From: JAAXGI01 sp965206975
GTDB taxonomy: Bacteria; Gemmatimonadota; Gemmatimonadetes; Longimicrobiales; Gaopeijiaceae
Assembly (NCBI GenBank): GCA_965206975.1
Contig: OZ242253.1
Location: 2,542,001 to 2,606,000, forward strand
Length of the DNA stretch: 64,000 nt
Direction: 5' to 3'
A program made the position numbers and the translations under genes. Positions 37,226-45,478 of the stretch are shown here, in pieces (the stretch's first letter is position 1; each line of letters opens with the position of its first letter). Under the pieces are notes generated by a model, which saw only the letters and a program-made list of their open reading frames with translations, ran no database searches and was not told the origin of the DNA.

Positions 37226-37270
37226 GATCGGGAACTCTTCGACCGGCGAGCCTCTGCGGCCTGTCTTGCA

Positions 37271-40200
37271 ATGGTAGGCCGTTCTTCATGCGTCGGCCCA
37301 GAGGCCCTAGCCTCGCCACACTTCGCGACACGTTCCTCCGTTCGTAGGCCACAAAGCTCAAGAGGATGCCTGAAGCACATCGCGGCATCCACGATCATCG
37401 TGTCGGCGCTCCTGCCCGGGGCCGCCGTCCACCAGCTCCACGCCCAGAACAAGCCCCCGATTTTCGCCTGGGAAGGGGAAGTGCAGGTCTCGACCTCCGA
37501 CGTGCCCATGTCCGAAACCAGGCCCACGCTGGAAATCCCGGAGGGGGAGTCCCGCACCTACTGGTTTCGACTCAGTGAGCAGCCGGAGGCCGACGGATGG
37601 TGGCTATTCGTCAAAGTCAACGGCTCGGTGCGCTATGATGGCGAGCTGGAGGGGATTCGTTGGGTGCCATCCGTCGGTCGGGAGATGAATAAAGGCACCG
37701 CAACAGAGTGGAAATCGATTTCTATACACGCACCCCAAGACGGTAATGATGTAAATGAGGAATTTACCTTCACTCACGAAGTGTGGGACGAGGACGCTGA
37801 ATGTCCACCCGACCTGCACAACGTGGCCCCCGTGAGAGTGCGGATCATCGACGACGACGGCGACGGTGGCGATGGCGGTGACGGTGGCGATGGCGGTGAC
37901 GGCGGCGATGGCGGTGGCGATGGCGGTGACGGTGGTGGCGGCGCTGGTGGCGGTAACGGCGGTGACAACCGCCCGGAGCTGAAGATCGGTGACGCGGAGG
38001 CGACGGAGGGCGGGCTTGCCACCTTCGAGGTCACACTCAGTCCGGCGGCGACAGGAGCAGTGACGGTCGCCTACGAGACGGTGGACGGGACTGCGACGGC
38101 AGGCTCCGACTACACGACTACCCGTGGGACGCTGAGCTTCGATGTGGGCGAACGAACGAAACAAGTCGAGGTTCAGACGCTCCAGGACCAGGCACACGAG
38201 GAGACGGAGACCTTCACGGTTCAGCTGAGCGCGGCCACCGGGGCAACGGTGGCCGACGGGAGCGGCACAGGAACGATCATCGATGATGACCAACCGCCCA
38301 CCCTCACGATCGGAGACGCGGCGCCGGTAGGGGAAGGTGACACGGCCGAGTTCATGGTACGGTTGAGTTCAGCCAGCGGACTGCCGGTGACGGTCTCATA
38401 CGAGACGGTGGACGGGACCGCGACGGCAGGCCTCGATTACACGGCTACGGAAGGCACGCTGCACTTCGATCCCGGGGAGACGACCCACACGCTTACGGTG
38501 GGAGCGCTCACTGACGATCTGCACGAAAGCCTCGAGCGCTTTACCGTAGAGCTCCGCAACCCGGAGGGGGCGACTCTGGCAGACGAAGCCGGGACAGGCA
38601 CGATCGTCGATGATGACGAATCGCCCACCCTCACGATCGGAGACGCAGCGCCGGTAGAGGAAGGTGGCGCGGCCAAGTTCATGGTGCGGTTGAGTTCGGC
38701 CAGCGGACTCCCGGTGACGGTCGCCTACCGGACAGTGGACGGAACGGCCGTGGCAGGCCTCGATTACACGGCTGCCGAAGGCACGCTGCACTTCGAACCT
38801 GGGGAGACGACCCACACGCTCACGGTGGGAACGCTCACTGACGATGTGCTAGAGAGCCTCGAGCGCTTTACCGTAGAGCTGCACGACGCGGAGGGAGCGA
38901 CTTTGGCAGACGAAGCCGGAGTGGGAACGCTCACCGACGACGTGAAGCGGAGCACCCGGGCGGTCCACCGTGTCGTCCTCCCGGAGATGGCGCGGGCGAT
39001 GGCGTTCACCACGAACTGCCGTATCGAGCAGGCGCTCTCCGGCTCACCTCCCCAGGGCGCCGGGGACACGCGCGCAACTCGCCTTTCGCTCTCCCCGCCA
39101 CTCACGTCCGGGCGGCAGGCGCGAACAGGTGCCGAGCCGCCAACCGTGCAGGGGGCTCTGGACGGCTTGCGCTTCCTCATGTCATCTCAGGAACAGGGAG
39201 GCGGCGGTCGTCTGGCGGCTTGGGGCTGCGCCGATAGCCGCAACTTGAGCGGTGGCGACAACGGGGCCACCCCGTGGAACGGCGATGTCTTCAGTGCCCA
39301 CCTGGGCGCTGATGTACGGATCAGCTCCGATGTCTTGGCGGGATTCTCCCTATCCCGCTCACGCGGTTCGTTCGGGTACCGGATGGGCGGCAACGGCGGT
39401 GAGGACGCAGGCGGCGCATACAGACCGAGGTTGACCGGCATCCACCCCTGCGTTGTCTGGTCAGTAACGCCCGCGCTGAACATCTGGGCAACGTTTGGAC
39501 ACGGCTGGGGGAAGCTTCAGTTCGCGAACGACCTCGCCGAGACCGACGATACGAGTGCTTCGACGCTGGACTCGGGGATGGTAGGCGTGAGTGGCCGCGT
39601 GTTCGTCCGCGGGGCGACAAGCGTGAGGGTGAAGGGCGAGTGGGCACTTGCAAGCATGGACCTCGCGGCAGCGGACGGCGGGACGTTCGACGCGCTGGGA
39701 GTGAATGTGCAACGCTTCCGGATCAGGACGGAGGCCCGTCAGGAACACTTCCTCTCATCCGGCCACTGGCTCAGTCCGTGGGCGGAGCTAGCGCTCAGGC
39801 ACGACGCGGGAGATGGAGAGGTCGGAGCCGGCCTCGAGGTGGGCGGCGGACTCCGTTATCGGCACTCACAAACGGGGTTCAGCGTCGAGAGCGAGGGCCG
39901 CTGGCTGGCGATGCACCGAGGCAGCGTAGACGAGTGGGGCTTCAGCACGCGGCTTCTCTTCGATCCCGGAGCGTCCAGTCGCGGCCTGTCCGTTGGCTTT
40001 GCACCGGCTTGGGGCACGACGGCGAGCGGCGTTGAACAACTGTGGGAGCACGGCTCCACCGACCGGACCCCATACGACGCGCCGGGTACACGCTTGGAGG
40101 CGCAGTTCGGGTACGGATTCGGGGTCCCTGGGAGCCGTGACGCGCTCTCGCTCACGCCCTACGCTGGCGTGAGCCTCAATGATGATGTTCGCCGGGGCTG

Positions 40201-40324
40201 GCGGTTGGGAAGCCTCTTGGCAACCGGCCGGTCCACGAACGTGAGCTTGGAGATCGAGCGTCGCGATCACGGCCCGGCTCCCAACGCCTACGGCGTTACC
40301 GCACGGGGCACGATCCTGTTCTAG
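37271..40324 (+). CDS. autotransporter-like adhesin: Calx-beta repeats + C-terminal barrel
   Basis: 1017 residues from ATG 37271; the signal peptide core IAASTIIVSALLPGAAVHQL ends HAQ near residue 60, so the true start may be later. An N-terminal domain (60-195) is followed by an Asp-Gly linker at about 196-236 and three Calx-beta repeats (about 237-335, 341-445, 450-553) with VAYETVDGTATAGSDYT, VSYETVDGTATAGLDYT and VAYRTVDGTAVAGLDYT, each ending in a GTxxDD turn. The last 370 residues are strand-rich and end in RGTILF with terminal Phe, like an outer-membrane autotransporter barrel. Inferred role: Ca2+-dependent surface adhesion. Downstream is IS debris. Confidence 0.75.
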   Translation: MVGRSSCVGPEALASPHFATRSSVRRPQSSRGCLKHIAASTIIVSALLPGAAVHQLHAQNKPPIFAWEGEVQVSTSDVPMSETRPTLEIPEGESRTYWFRLSEQPEADGWWLFVKVNGSVRYDGELEGIRWVPSVGREMNKGTATEWKSISIHAPQDGNDVNEEFTFTHEVWDEDAECPPDLHNVAPVRVRIIDDDGDGGDGGDGGDGGDGGDGGGDGGDGGGGAGGGNGGDNRPELKIGDAEATEGGLATFEVTLSPAATGAVTVAYETVDGTATAGSDYTTTRGTLSFDVGERTKQVEVQTLQDQAHEETETFTVQLSAATGATVADGSGTGTIIDDDQPPTLTIGDAAPVGEGDTAEFMVRLSSASGLPVTVSYETVDGTATAGLDYTATEGTLHFDPGETTHTLTVGALTDDLHESLERFTVELRNPEGATLADEAGTGTIVDDDESPTLTIGDAAPVEEGGAAKFMVRLSSASGLPVTVAYRTVDGTAVAGLDYTAAEGTLHFEPGETTHTLTVGTLTDDVLESLERFTVELHDAEGATLADEAGVGTLTDDVKRSTRAVHRVVLPEMARAMAFTTNCRIEQALSGSPPQGAGDTRATRLSLSPPLTSGRQARTGAEPPTVQGALDGLRFLMSSQEQGGGGRLAAWGCADSRNLSGGDNGATPWNGDVFSAHLGADVRISSDVLAGFSLSRSRGSFGYRMGGNGGEDAGGAYRPRLTGIHPCVVWSVTPALNIWATFGHGWGKLQFANDLAETDDTSASTLDSGMVGVSGRVFVRGATSVRVKGEWALASMDLAAADGGTFDALGVNVQRFRIRTEARQEHFLSSGHWLSPWAELALRHDAGDGEVGAGLEVGGGLRYRHSQTGFSVESEGRWLAMHRGSVDEWGFSTRLLFDPGASSRGLSVGFAPAWGTTASGVEQLWEHGSTDRTPYDAPGTRLEAQFGYGFGVPGSRDALSLTPYAGVSLNDDVRRGWRLGSLLATGRSTNVSLEIERRDHGPAPNAYGVTARGTILF
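37856..37972 (+). repeat. GGCGAT/GGCGGT hexamer-like repeat encoding Asp-Gly linker
   Basis: Irregular repeats of GGCGATGGCGGTGAC encode DGDGGDGGDGGDGG...GGGNGGDN between the N-terminal domain and the first Calx-beta repeat. Units are mostly 6, 9 or 15 bases, so length change keeps the frame, unlike the repeat at 22286. Confidence 0.75.
38301..38954 (+). repeat. two near-identical 327-bp Calx-beta units
   Basis: The DNA from CCCTCACGATCGGAGACGC at 38301 recurs at 38628, 327 bases (109 codons) on, with few differences over the unit. The first Calx-beta repeat (from about 37979) is much more diverged. This indicates recent duplication of one adhesin module. Confidence 0.75.
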
Positions 40325-40364
40325 AACATATGGAAGGGCCGGCCCCTGCCGGTTTACCGTGGGT

Positions 40365-40743
40365 GGAGGTCCTTCGGGAGAGCGACTTCCTGGGCGAGGG
40401 GCACGGGAAGGTGAGAGCCCGCCTGAGGCCGAGAGGGATCCGTGTGGGCAAGAACCGTGTGCTGCGGCTGATGCGCGAGAACGGACTGTTGGCGCCGGTG
40501 CGCCGCGGGCATCCACGAGGAGACCGGAGCCATAGCGGCCGGATCACGACGGATGCGCCCAACGAGCTGTGGGGCACCGATGCCACACGCTTCTACACGA
40601 AGGCGGACGGCTGGTGCTGGTTGTTCGTGGCCCTCGATCACTGCGTCAGCGACGTCGTGGGATGGGCATGTGGCCAAGAAGGGAGACCGCTGGGCGGCCC
40701 TCGAGCCGGTCCGCCAGGGCGTGCGGACCCACATGGCCGTCTA
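40365..40743 (+). pseudogene. IS3 OrfB fragment, second copy
   Basis: VLRESDFLGEGHGKVRARLR, PRGIRVGKNRVLRLMRENGL and ELWGTDATRFYTKADGWCWL are nearly identical to the IS3 orfB at 10235-10788. One extra base near 40665 shifts the frame (GWACGQ instead of GWHVAR), after which DRWAALEPVRQGVRTHMAVY continues. It ends exactly where an IS110-family end (TGGACGCCCCC, 40744) begins, as in the first copy. Its 5' part is missing. Confidence 0.75.
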
Positions 40744-41897
40744 TGGACGCCCCCGTTGATGCAAGCGTTCTGTTGAACGGTTCGGCACATGGTGGTCAGG
40801 TGCTGTCGTCTATCCGGCCTGTTGGTGCAGCCCTTGTTGGCCACTGGCCCGTATGGAGATACGCGGATCGGGTCCAAATCGGCTACGCAAGCTCGAAAGC
40901 TTTTTGCCATGTCCTGGTTTTCCCGATCCCGTCTCATTGACCGTTTTGCCCTTACCCGTTCTTACGTCCTGCCCACATCCCCGACAGCTTCCCTCCTTTC
41001 GCCGCCCGGTCAGGCGGCAGTGGCGTGAGCCCGGTAGATCTCCTTCTTCGTCGTCACCGCCCAGACGATGCGCGCCATCCTGTTGGCCAGCGCCACCGCG
41101 ACCAGCATCGTCGGCTTGCGTGCCAACATCCTGGCTAGCCAGGGGTCCGATGCCTCACCGCGTCGGATCGCTTGGTGGATGACCGCCATGGCTCCCGTGA
41201 TAAAGAGTCGCCTCAGGTCGCGCTGGCCCATCTTCGATATTCTGCCCAGTCTTGGCTTTCCGCCGGTCGTATGCTGCCGCGGCACCAGGCCGAGCCAAGC
41301 CGAGAAGTCGCGTCCGCGCCGGAAGCTCGCCATCGGTGGCGCGAAGGCCTAGAGCGCCAATGCGGTGATCGGTCCGATTCCCGGGATCGTCATCAGCCGC
41401 GCCGTCTCTTCGTCCTGCCGTGCGCACGCCCGGAGCTTCTTGTCCAGTCCGTAGACCTTCTCGTCGAGCACATCGATCTGCTCGAGCAGTAGCCTGCCCA
41501 GCTCGAGGACCGTCTCCGGCAGGGCAGAGTCTGCTTCTTCGAGCACCCGGGCCAGCCGCCTGACCTGGGCGGTGCCCTGCGGAGCCACGACACCGAACTC
41601 CGCCAGGTGACCCCGCAGCGCATTAATCGACTGGGTCCGCTGGCGCACCAGAAGGTCACGTGTGCGAAAGAGCATCCCCTGCGCCTGCTGCGCTTCGGTC
41701 TTGACCGCCACGAGGTGCATGGTCGGACGCTGCGCCGCTTCGGTGATCGCCGCCGCGTCCGCCGCGTCGTTCTTGTGCCTCTTCACGAACGGCTTCACGT
41801 AGATCGGTGGAATCAGCCTCACCTCGTGGCCGAGCGTCATGATCTCCCGGCCCCAGTAGTGAGCGCTGCCGCACGCTTCCATCGCCACCACACACTA
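40744..41897 (-). mobile_element. IS110-family element, second copy, truncated and with a nonsense codon
   Basis: The end repeat TGGACGCCCCC lies at 40744-40754, followed by the non-coding end (40755-41028) and the transposase read on the minus strand from 41891 to 41010. The first 49 codons and the left end are missing; homology to the 8937 copy stops at about 41897. A TAG at 41350-41352 replaces the Glu codon in ALALEAFAPP, so the transposase is dead. Its insertion point in IS3 orfB is the same as that of the first copy. Confidence 0.8.
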
Positions 41898-41995
41898 GCG
41901 CGTACTGGCTCGATCAGCAGGTCCGCCGCGCCGATGCGGGGGCGGCGAAGACCCGGAGCAGCTCGCGAGCACTAGGCGATAGAGTCGAGGGGGGG

Positions 41996-42155
41996 GCGAA
42001 CGCTTCATCGTCGCTCCTTGAGGCCTCCGCGGCGCCGACGAGCTCGCCAGCGTCCTGCAGAAGGTCTGGACGACCTGGAAGGTCCCGGAAGTGTCGAGAG
42101 ATCAGGACCTTAGAGAGTCACCGGAAATCAACGGTTGGGATCTCTTCATCGGTGA
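41996..42155. repeat. 160-bp direct repeat, copy A
   Basis: Starts GCGAACGCTTCATCGTCGCT and ends near TTGGGATCT..CGGTGA. It is similar along its length to 42874-43032, with the same orientation, and the two copies flank the hicA-hicB pair. The central palindrome is imperfect in this copy. Confidence 0.65.
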
Positions 42156-42176
42156 TGGATGCGTTCGACGGCCCGC

Positions 42177-42509
42177 TCACAGCAGGGTCGTGCCGATCGT
42201 GCTGGCAATCCACTGGTTGAGGCTCTTCCCCTCGGCGGCGGCGGCCGCCGCCGCGCTGGCGTGCAGTTCCGGCGGGATGCGCAAGTGGAATTTCCCCGAG
42301 TACCACCTTCGCGGCTCGACGCCGTCCTCGTCGCACATCTCGAGGAACACCTTGAGCGACGCCGCCCCTTCCTTCCTGAGGCCGGCAACGTCGCCGGCGT
42401 AGAAGTCTGCTCCGCCGTTCAGGCCAATGAATTCGCCCCGGAACATGTCGATGTCGGGATCGAACTGAATGACGGCCTTGTAGCCGTCGATCTCCATGGT
42501 GTTCCTCAT
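42177..42509 (-). CDS. hicB: HicB-family antitoxin with RHH-like tail
   Basis: 110 residues from ATG 42509, overlapping the hicA stop (ATGA). The HicB fold is shown by MEIDGYKAVIQFDPDIDMFR, GEFIGLNGGADFYAGDVAGL and VFLEMCDEDGVEPRRWYSGK. The C-terminus FHLRIPPELHASAAAAAAAE, GKSLNQWIASTI is a ribbon-helix-helix-type DNA-binding tail, so it can probably repress its own operon, unlike the short HicB at 30344. It lies between 160-bp direct repeats. Confidence 0.85.
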   Translation of the reverse strand: MRNTMEIDGYKAVIQFDPDIDMFRGEFIGLNGGADFYAGDVAGLRKEGAASLKVFLEMCDEDGVEPRRWYSGKFHLRIPPELHASAAAAAAAEGKSLNQWIASTIGTTLL

Positions 42510-42760
42510 GGTTCCACTCCATTCCGCCTTCGCCAATCCCGGATGCTGGCGACCGCGCCGACATCCGTGTCTGGTGAAGGGTGCGGGCGGTGGAACACCC
42601 TTCGGTCACCAAACAGTCTCACGCCGATGCGGGAGCCTTCCCGCTCGCTGATCTCTGCTCCCAGTTCAACGAGCAACGCCTCGATTTTCCGCCACGGTAT
42701 ATTGCCGCTAACCGGGTGGCGGAAGACCAGTCCGAGCGTTTTCCGGTGCCTGCGCCTCAT
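42506..42760 (-). CDS. hicA: HicA-family toxin
   Basis: 84 residues from ATG 42760 (MRRRHRKTLGLVFRHPV). The typical longer HicA sequence SGNIPWRKIEALLVELGAEI, SEREGSRIGVRLFGDRRVFH then RPHPSPDTDVGAVASIRDWR is present. It is an mRNA interferase neutralised by the HicB encoded just downstream. ATG 42775 is an upstream alternative but would place the promoter's -10 inside the gene. An 80-bp internal piece of this gene is repeated at 45058-45139. Confidence 0.85.
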   Translation of the reverse strand: MRRRHRKTLGLVFRHPVSGNIPWRKIEALLVELGAEISEREGSRIGVRLFGDRRVFHRPHPSPDTDVGAVASIRDWRRRNGVEP

Positions 42761-42765
42761 GAATG

Positions 42766-42794
42766 ATAATACCATAATCTGATACCTATGTAAA
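42766..42794 (-). promoter_or_regulatory. sigma70-type promoter of hicAB, likely leaderless
   Basis: On the minus strand TTTACA (42789-42794) and TATTAT (42766-42771) are separated by exactly 17 bases. Five bases lie between the -10 box and ATG 42760, so the transcript should start at or next to the start codon. Confidence 0.55.
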
Positions 42795-42873
42795 AACTAC
42801 GCCGTTGTCGGCCGGGATAGTCGTGGCCGTCTATGGGAGCTCGACGACGCCCAGGTGCATTGAAGGCGATGGA

Positions 42874-43032
42874 GCGAACGCTTCATCGTCGCTCCTCGAG
42901 GAGTTGCCGGCGCCGGCGAGCTCGCCGGCGTCCCGCAGCTGCTCCGGACAGCCAGGCAGGCTCCTGAAGTGTCGAGGGGTCAGTCCCTTAGAGCGTCACC
43001 GGAATTCGACGGCTGGGATCTTTTGCCGGTGA
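42874..43032. repeat. 160-bp direct repeat, copy B, with 20-bp palindrome
   Basis: Direct-repeat partner of 41996-42155. Contains CGCCGGCGAG followed at once by its reverse complement (42911-42930), a perfect 20-bp palindrome, and shares CTTAGAGCGTCACCGGAA-like sequence near the end with copy A. No coding frame is evident. Confidence 0.65.
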
Positions 43033-43165
43033 GTGAGGCAGTTGCCGTCTAGTCTGCTCGGGGATCGGCCGCGCCGGGTTGCCCCCAGAACTGCCCTAGC
43101 GCTCTCCCCAGCTGGTGCCCCCTGCGGCCACGTCACACGCATCCACGGCTCGCCGCGCCGACGGG

Positions 43166-43361
43166 TCACAGGTAGAGCCTATCGCGCCATTGTTTCGTAT
43201 TGAGGCACTTCCGGCAGGTGACGCTATTCGGATCGTCGGTGATGAGAAATCGTCCGTTGAGGATGCCGCAAGCTGTGCCGTCCTCGTGCATAAAAAGATC
43301 GTCCGGGGTCGGGCGGCATGATGTGCTCGTCGTACATGTTATCTCGGAGGTGGATCTTCAT
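43166..43361 (-). pseudogene. small zinc-binding protein, one frameshift
   Basis: ATG 43361: MKIHLRDNMYDEHIMPPD. After a slip near 43300 it continues DDLFMHEDGTACGILNGRFL, ITDDPNSVTCRKCLNTKQWR then DRLYL and TGA at 43166-43168. The pattern C-x-11-TDDP-x-x-VTCRKCL is typical of short proteins carried on phages and islands that bind one zinc. Length about 64 residues when corrected. Confidence 0.5.
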
Positions 43362-43719
43362 ACGTGCCCCAGATACTTCCCACGGCTTGCGGGCCGCGCT
43401 GAGAGTGATTCCCCGAGGCCAGCCGCGACCTTCCCGCCCCTTCTTCGCGTCAGGTATAGCGGCACACCCACCTCCTCCTAGGCGCCTCGGTCAGGAGTGC
43501 CACTTGGTCGATCGAACGCCGATCGCGACGCGAATTTTTCAGGCCTCCGGAAGCCCATGCCCACTCGGCTTCCAGCCCGCGTCACTGCCCCTACCCGCTA
43601 CCTTGGGGCTTCGCCCCTCGGCCGCCCTCCCGCGAGGACTCCAGCACCGTGGAGAAGGCCACGCTCTCTCACTTTAACCGCCTCACTCAACCGGGGTCGG
43701 ATTCACCCCGAATCCCTTA
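43362..43719. other. intergenic, no gene seen
   Basis: About 360 bases. GGGGCTTCGCCCC near 43606-43618 is a small hairpin. Frames here lack known motifs. Confidence 0.35.
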
Positions 43720-43962
43720 CTATCTGTGTTGGCTTCCTAGCCCACCCCGCGAGAGCACATTCCGCACCGTCCCCCGAGAACACCCTGCCGCGTTCGCGAT
43801 CGCCCGCTGAGAGAGCCGGTAGGGCGCTCCGGAGAGCTCCAGGATCATGCGGTCCCGGTTGCGCGTGGCAGCTCTTCGGACCTTGGCCGACCCCGGTAGT
43901 AGACCCCGCCGCCGCCGCCGATCGCCGCTGTTAGCGATGCCCAGCGGCCGCCACTCGGTCAC
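43720..43962 (-). CDS. small helix-turn-helix DNA-binding protein
   Basis: 80 residues at most; the conserved part begins at AKVRRAATRNRDRMILELSG and contains RLSQRAIANAAGCSRGTVRN then VLSRGGLGSQHR, a resolvase-type helix-turn-helix. The upstream Arg-rich residues may not be translated. It is a clear relative of the frameshifted gene at 29672. There the next gene is the ELADM protein; here none follows. Confidence 0.5.
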   Translation of the reverse strand: MTEWRPLGIANSGDRRRRRGLLPGSAKVRRAATRNRDRMILELSGAPYRLSQRAIANAAGCSRGTVRNVLSRGGLGSQHR

Positions 43963-44246
43963 CGCACCGCGGTCACGCGCCTCGGACTCAGTGACCGACC
44001 TGACTTCCAGTCAGCGATCTCACTCCGGCTCAACCCGGCGGCGCCCACCCAGGATCTTCCTGGGTTCCGGAGGTGTTATCACGGCAGCATCCGGACACGG
44101 TCGGGGCAGTGGCGTGCCGGAGGGGACGACTCGCCAGTGGTTGCCGGCCGGGTGATCGCGCTCAAGCCCGCTCAGGAGACCGACCGGCATCGATTCGGGA
44201 CCTCACGCTCCCGGTCCGGAAGCTGCTACAACACAGGAGGTTATTT

Positions 44247-44909
44247 GTGCGCCAGAGGGGGTTACTTGTGCGCCGAATTCGAGCAGGGGTGATTCTGAGT
44301 GTCGGACTGGCCGGGGCTTCTTGCGGCGGCAGCTCGACGGAGCCCGAAGACTCGCTGACCCAGGAGGAGGCCGTTGCGCTCCTCGAGGTAGCGATGAGCC
44401 GCGGCCTCCAGCTGACCAACCTCGACGCCCTGCCGGCCGGGAGTGAGACCGTTACCCCCGACGGCGTCGTTCTAGAGTTCACGGTCCCGTGCACGATGGG
44501 TGGAACGGTGGCAGTGGACGCGCTGTTCGTCCTTCCCGAAGAACCGGTCGCCGGCAGCTTCCCCGAGGAACTGGCAGTGTCGACGACCCTTGTGCACTCG
44601 GATTGCATGGAGAGGCACGCGGGGACCGGGATCACCTTCACCTTGGACGGCGCGCCCGAGGTGGAGATGAGCATCGGCCTATCGATCTCGACAGACCCGA
44701 CAGACCCCGGGATCGAGCTCAGCGGCACCGTGGACGGGACGGTTCGGTGGGCCACGGACGACGGTCGGAGTGGGTCATGCCGGCTAGATGTAGCGTTGGA
44801 ACCGGTGGACGATCCGGATGCGTTGCTCAGGCTCAGCGTCATCCTTGCCGGGCAGGCGTGCGGCGCCCAGATCATGGAGTCGTTCTCGGCGGACGCGGCG
44901 CTCAGCTGA
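44247..44909 (+). CDS. lipoprotein, unknown function (EDSLTQEE family)
   Basis: 220 residues from GTG 44247, chosen because AGGAGG lies 6 bases upstream. Signal with lipobox VGLAGASCGG, then EPEDSLTQEEAVALLEVAMS, EFTVPCTMGGTVAVDALFVL, two more cysteines in a beta-rich body (TTLVHSDCMERHAGTGITFT, GTVDGTVRWATDDGRSGSCR) and RLSVILAGQACGAQ. A truncated paralogue lies at 59005. Both follow accessory genes, so the family seems to travel. Role unknown. Confidence 0.65.
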   Translation: MRQRGLLVRRIRAGVILSVGLAGASCGGSSTEPEDSLTQEEAVALLEVAMSRGLQLTNLDALPAGSETVTPDGVVLEFTVPCTMGGTVAVDALFVLPEEPVAGSFPEELAVSTTLVHSDCMERHAGTGITFTLDGAPEVEMSIGLSISTDPTDPGIELSGTVDGTVRWATDDGRSGSCRLDVALEPVDDPDALLRLSVILAGQACGAQIMESFSADAALS

Positions 44910-45057
44910 ATTAGCCCGGGACATCCGGCCCTTCGGCCCGCCTCGCCTCCCAAGCGGCGCCCGGGACCCGCGACGCCGCAACCGTCGTGACGGTCCCGAA
45001 CGCGCTCCCGGCTCCCGCCCGTTCGTCACACGCTCCGGCAACGAGCCGGTGACACCG

Positions 45058-45139
45058 GTCAACGAGCAACGCCTCGATTTTCCGCCACGGTATATTGCCG
45101 CTAACCGGGTGGCGGAAGACCAGTCCGAGCGTTTTCCGG
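45058..45139 (-). repeat. copy of an 80-bp piece of hicA
   Basis: Essentially identical to 42666-42746 inside hicA; encodes RKTLGLVFRHPVSGNIPWRK then IEALLV. The toxin's start and end are missing. Upstream on the minus strand it is fused to another broken gene (45140-45246). Confidence 0.75.
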
Positions 45140-45246
45140 ATTGCCGCGTAGATCTCCAGCAGGGCTTGGCGTACATCGTCGTGCTCGTGTACGTAGCGGA
45201 CCTACAGGGCGCTGATGCGTTCTTTCGCGAGGATGGCCACGATCAT
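45140..45246 (-). pseudogene. broken small gene fused to hicA piece
   Basis: From ATG 45246: MIVAILAKERISAL, a TAG, then VRYVHEHDDVRQALLEIYAA I and straight into the hicA fragment. The start codon lies within the palindrome at 45244-45272. I do not recognise the first part; its layout (operator over the start, then HicA sequence) suggests a recombined toxin-antitoxin locus. Confidence 0.4.
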
Positions 45247-45272
45247 AACACAATGTGTACCATAGTGTTATG
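45244..45272 (-). promoter_or_regulatory. 29-bp near-palindromic operator
   Basis: CATAACACAATG (45244-45255) and CATAGTGTTATG (45261-45272) are inverted copies with one mismatch around a 5-base centre. It overlaps the start codon of the broken gene, the place for an autorepressor site. Confidence 0.55.
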
Positions 45273-45478
45273 ACTTAATTCATTGCGGATCACCGCACCG
45301 GCACCGCCACCATCGAGACGGCCTAGAGTTGGAATCCGTGGTCGTCATCGCCGGAATACGGGGGGGGACAGGTTTGTTTCCACGACAGGTCTTGCGGGCA
45401 CGTGCTATCGCTCGCGGGTTGCTCGATCTTGCAACTCCCAGTGGCTGGCGACGATGGCTCTTGCGGGCACGGGAAGAC

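Noticed and set aside
41996..43032. Integron cassette with attC sites around HicAB
   Set aside because: The repeats lack recognisable attC core sites (RYYYAAC/GTTRRRY in the right spacing), there is no integrase, and nearby genes point in both directions.
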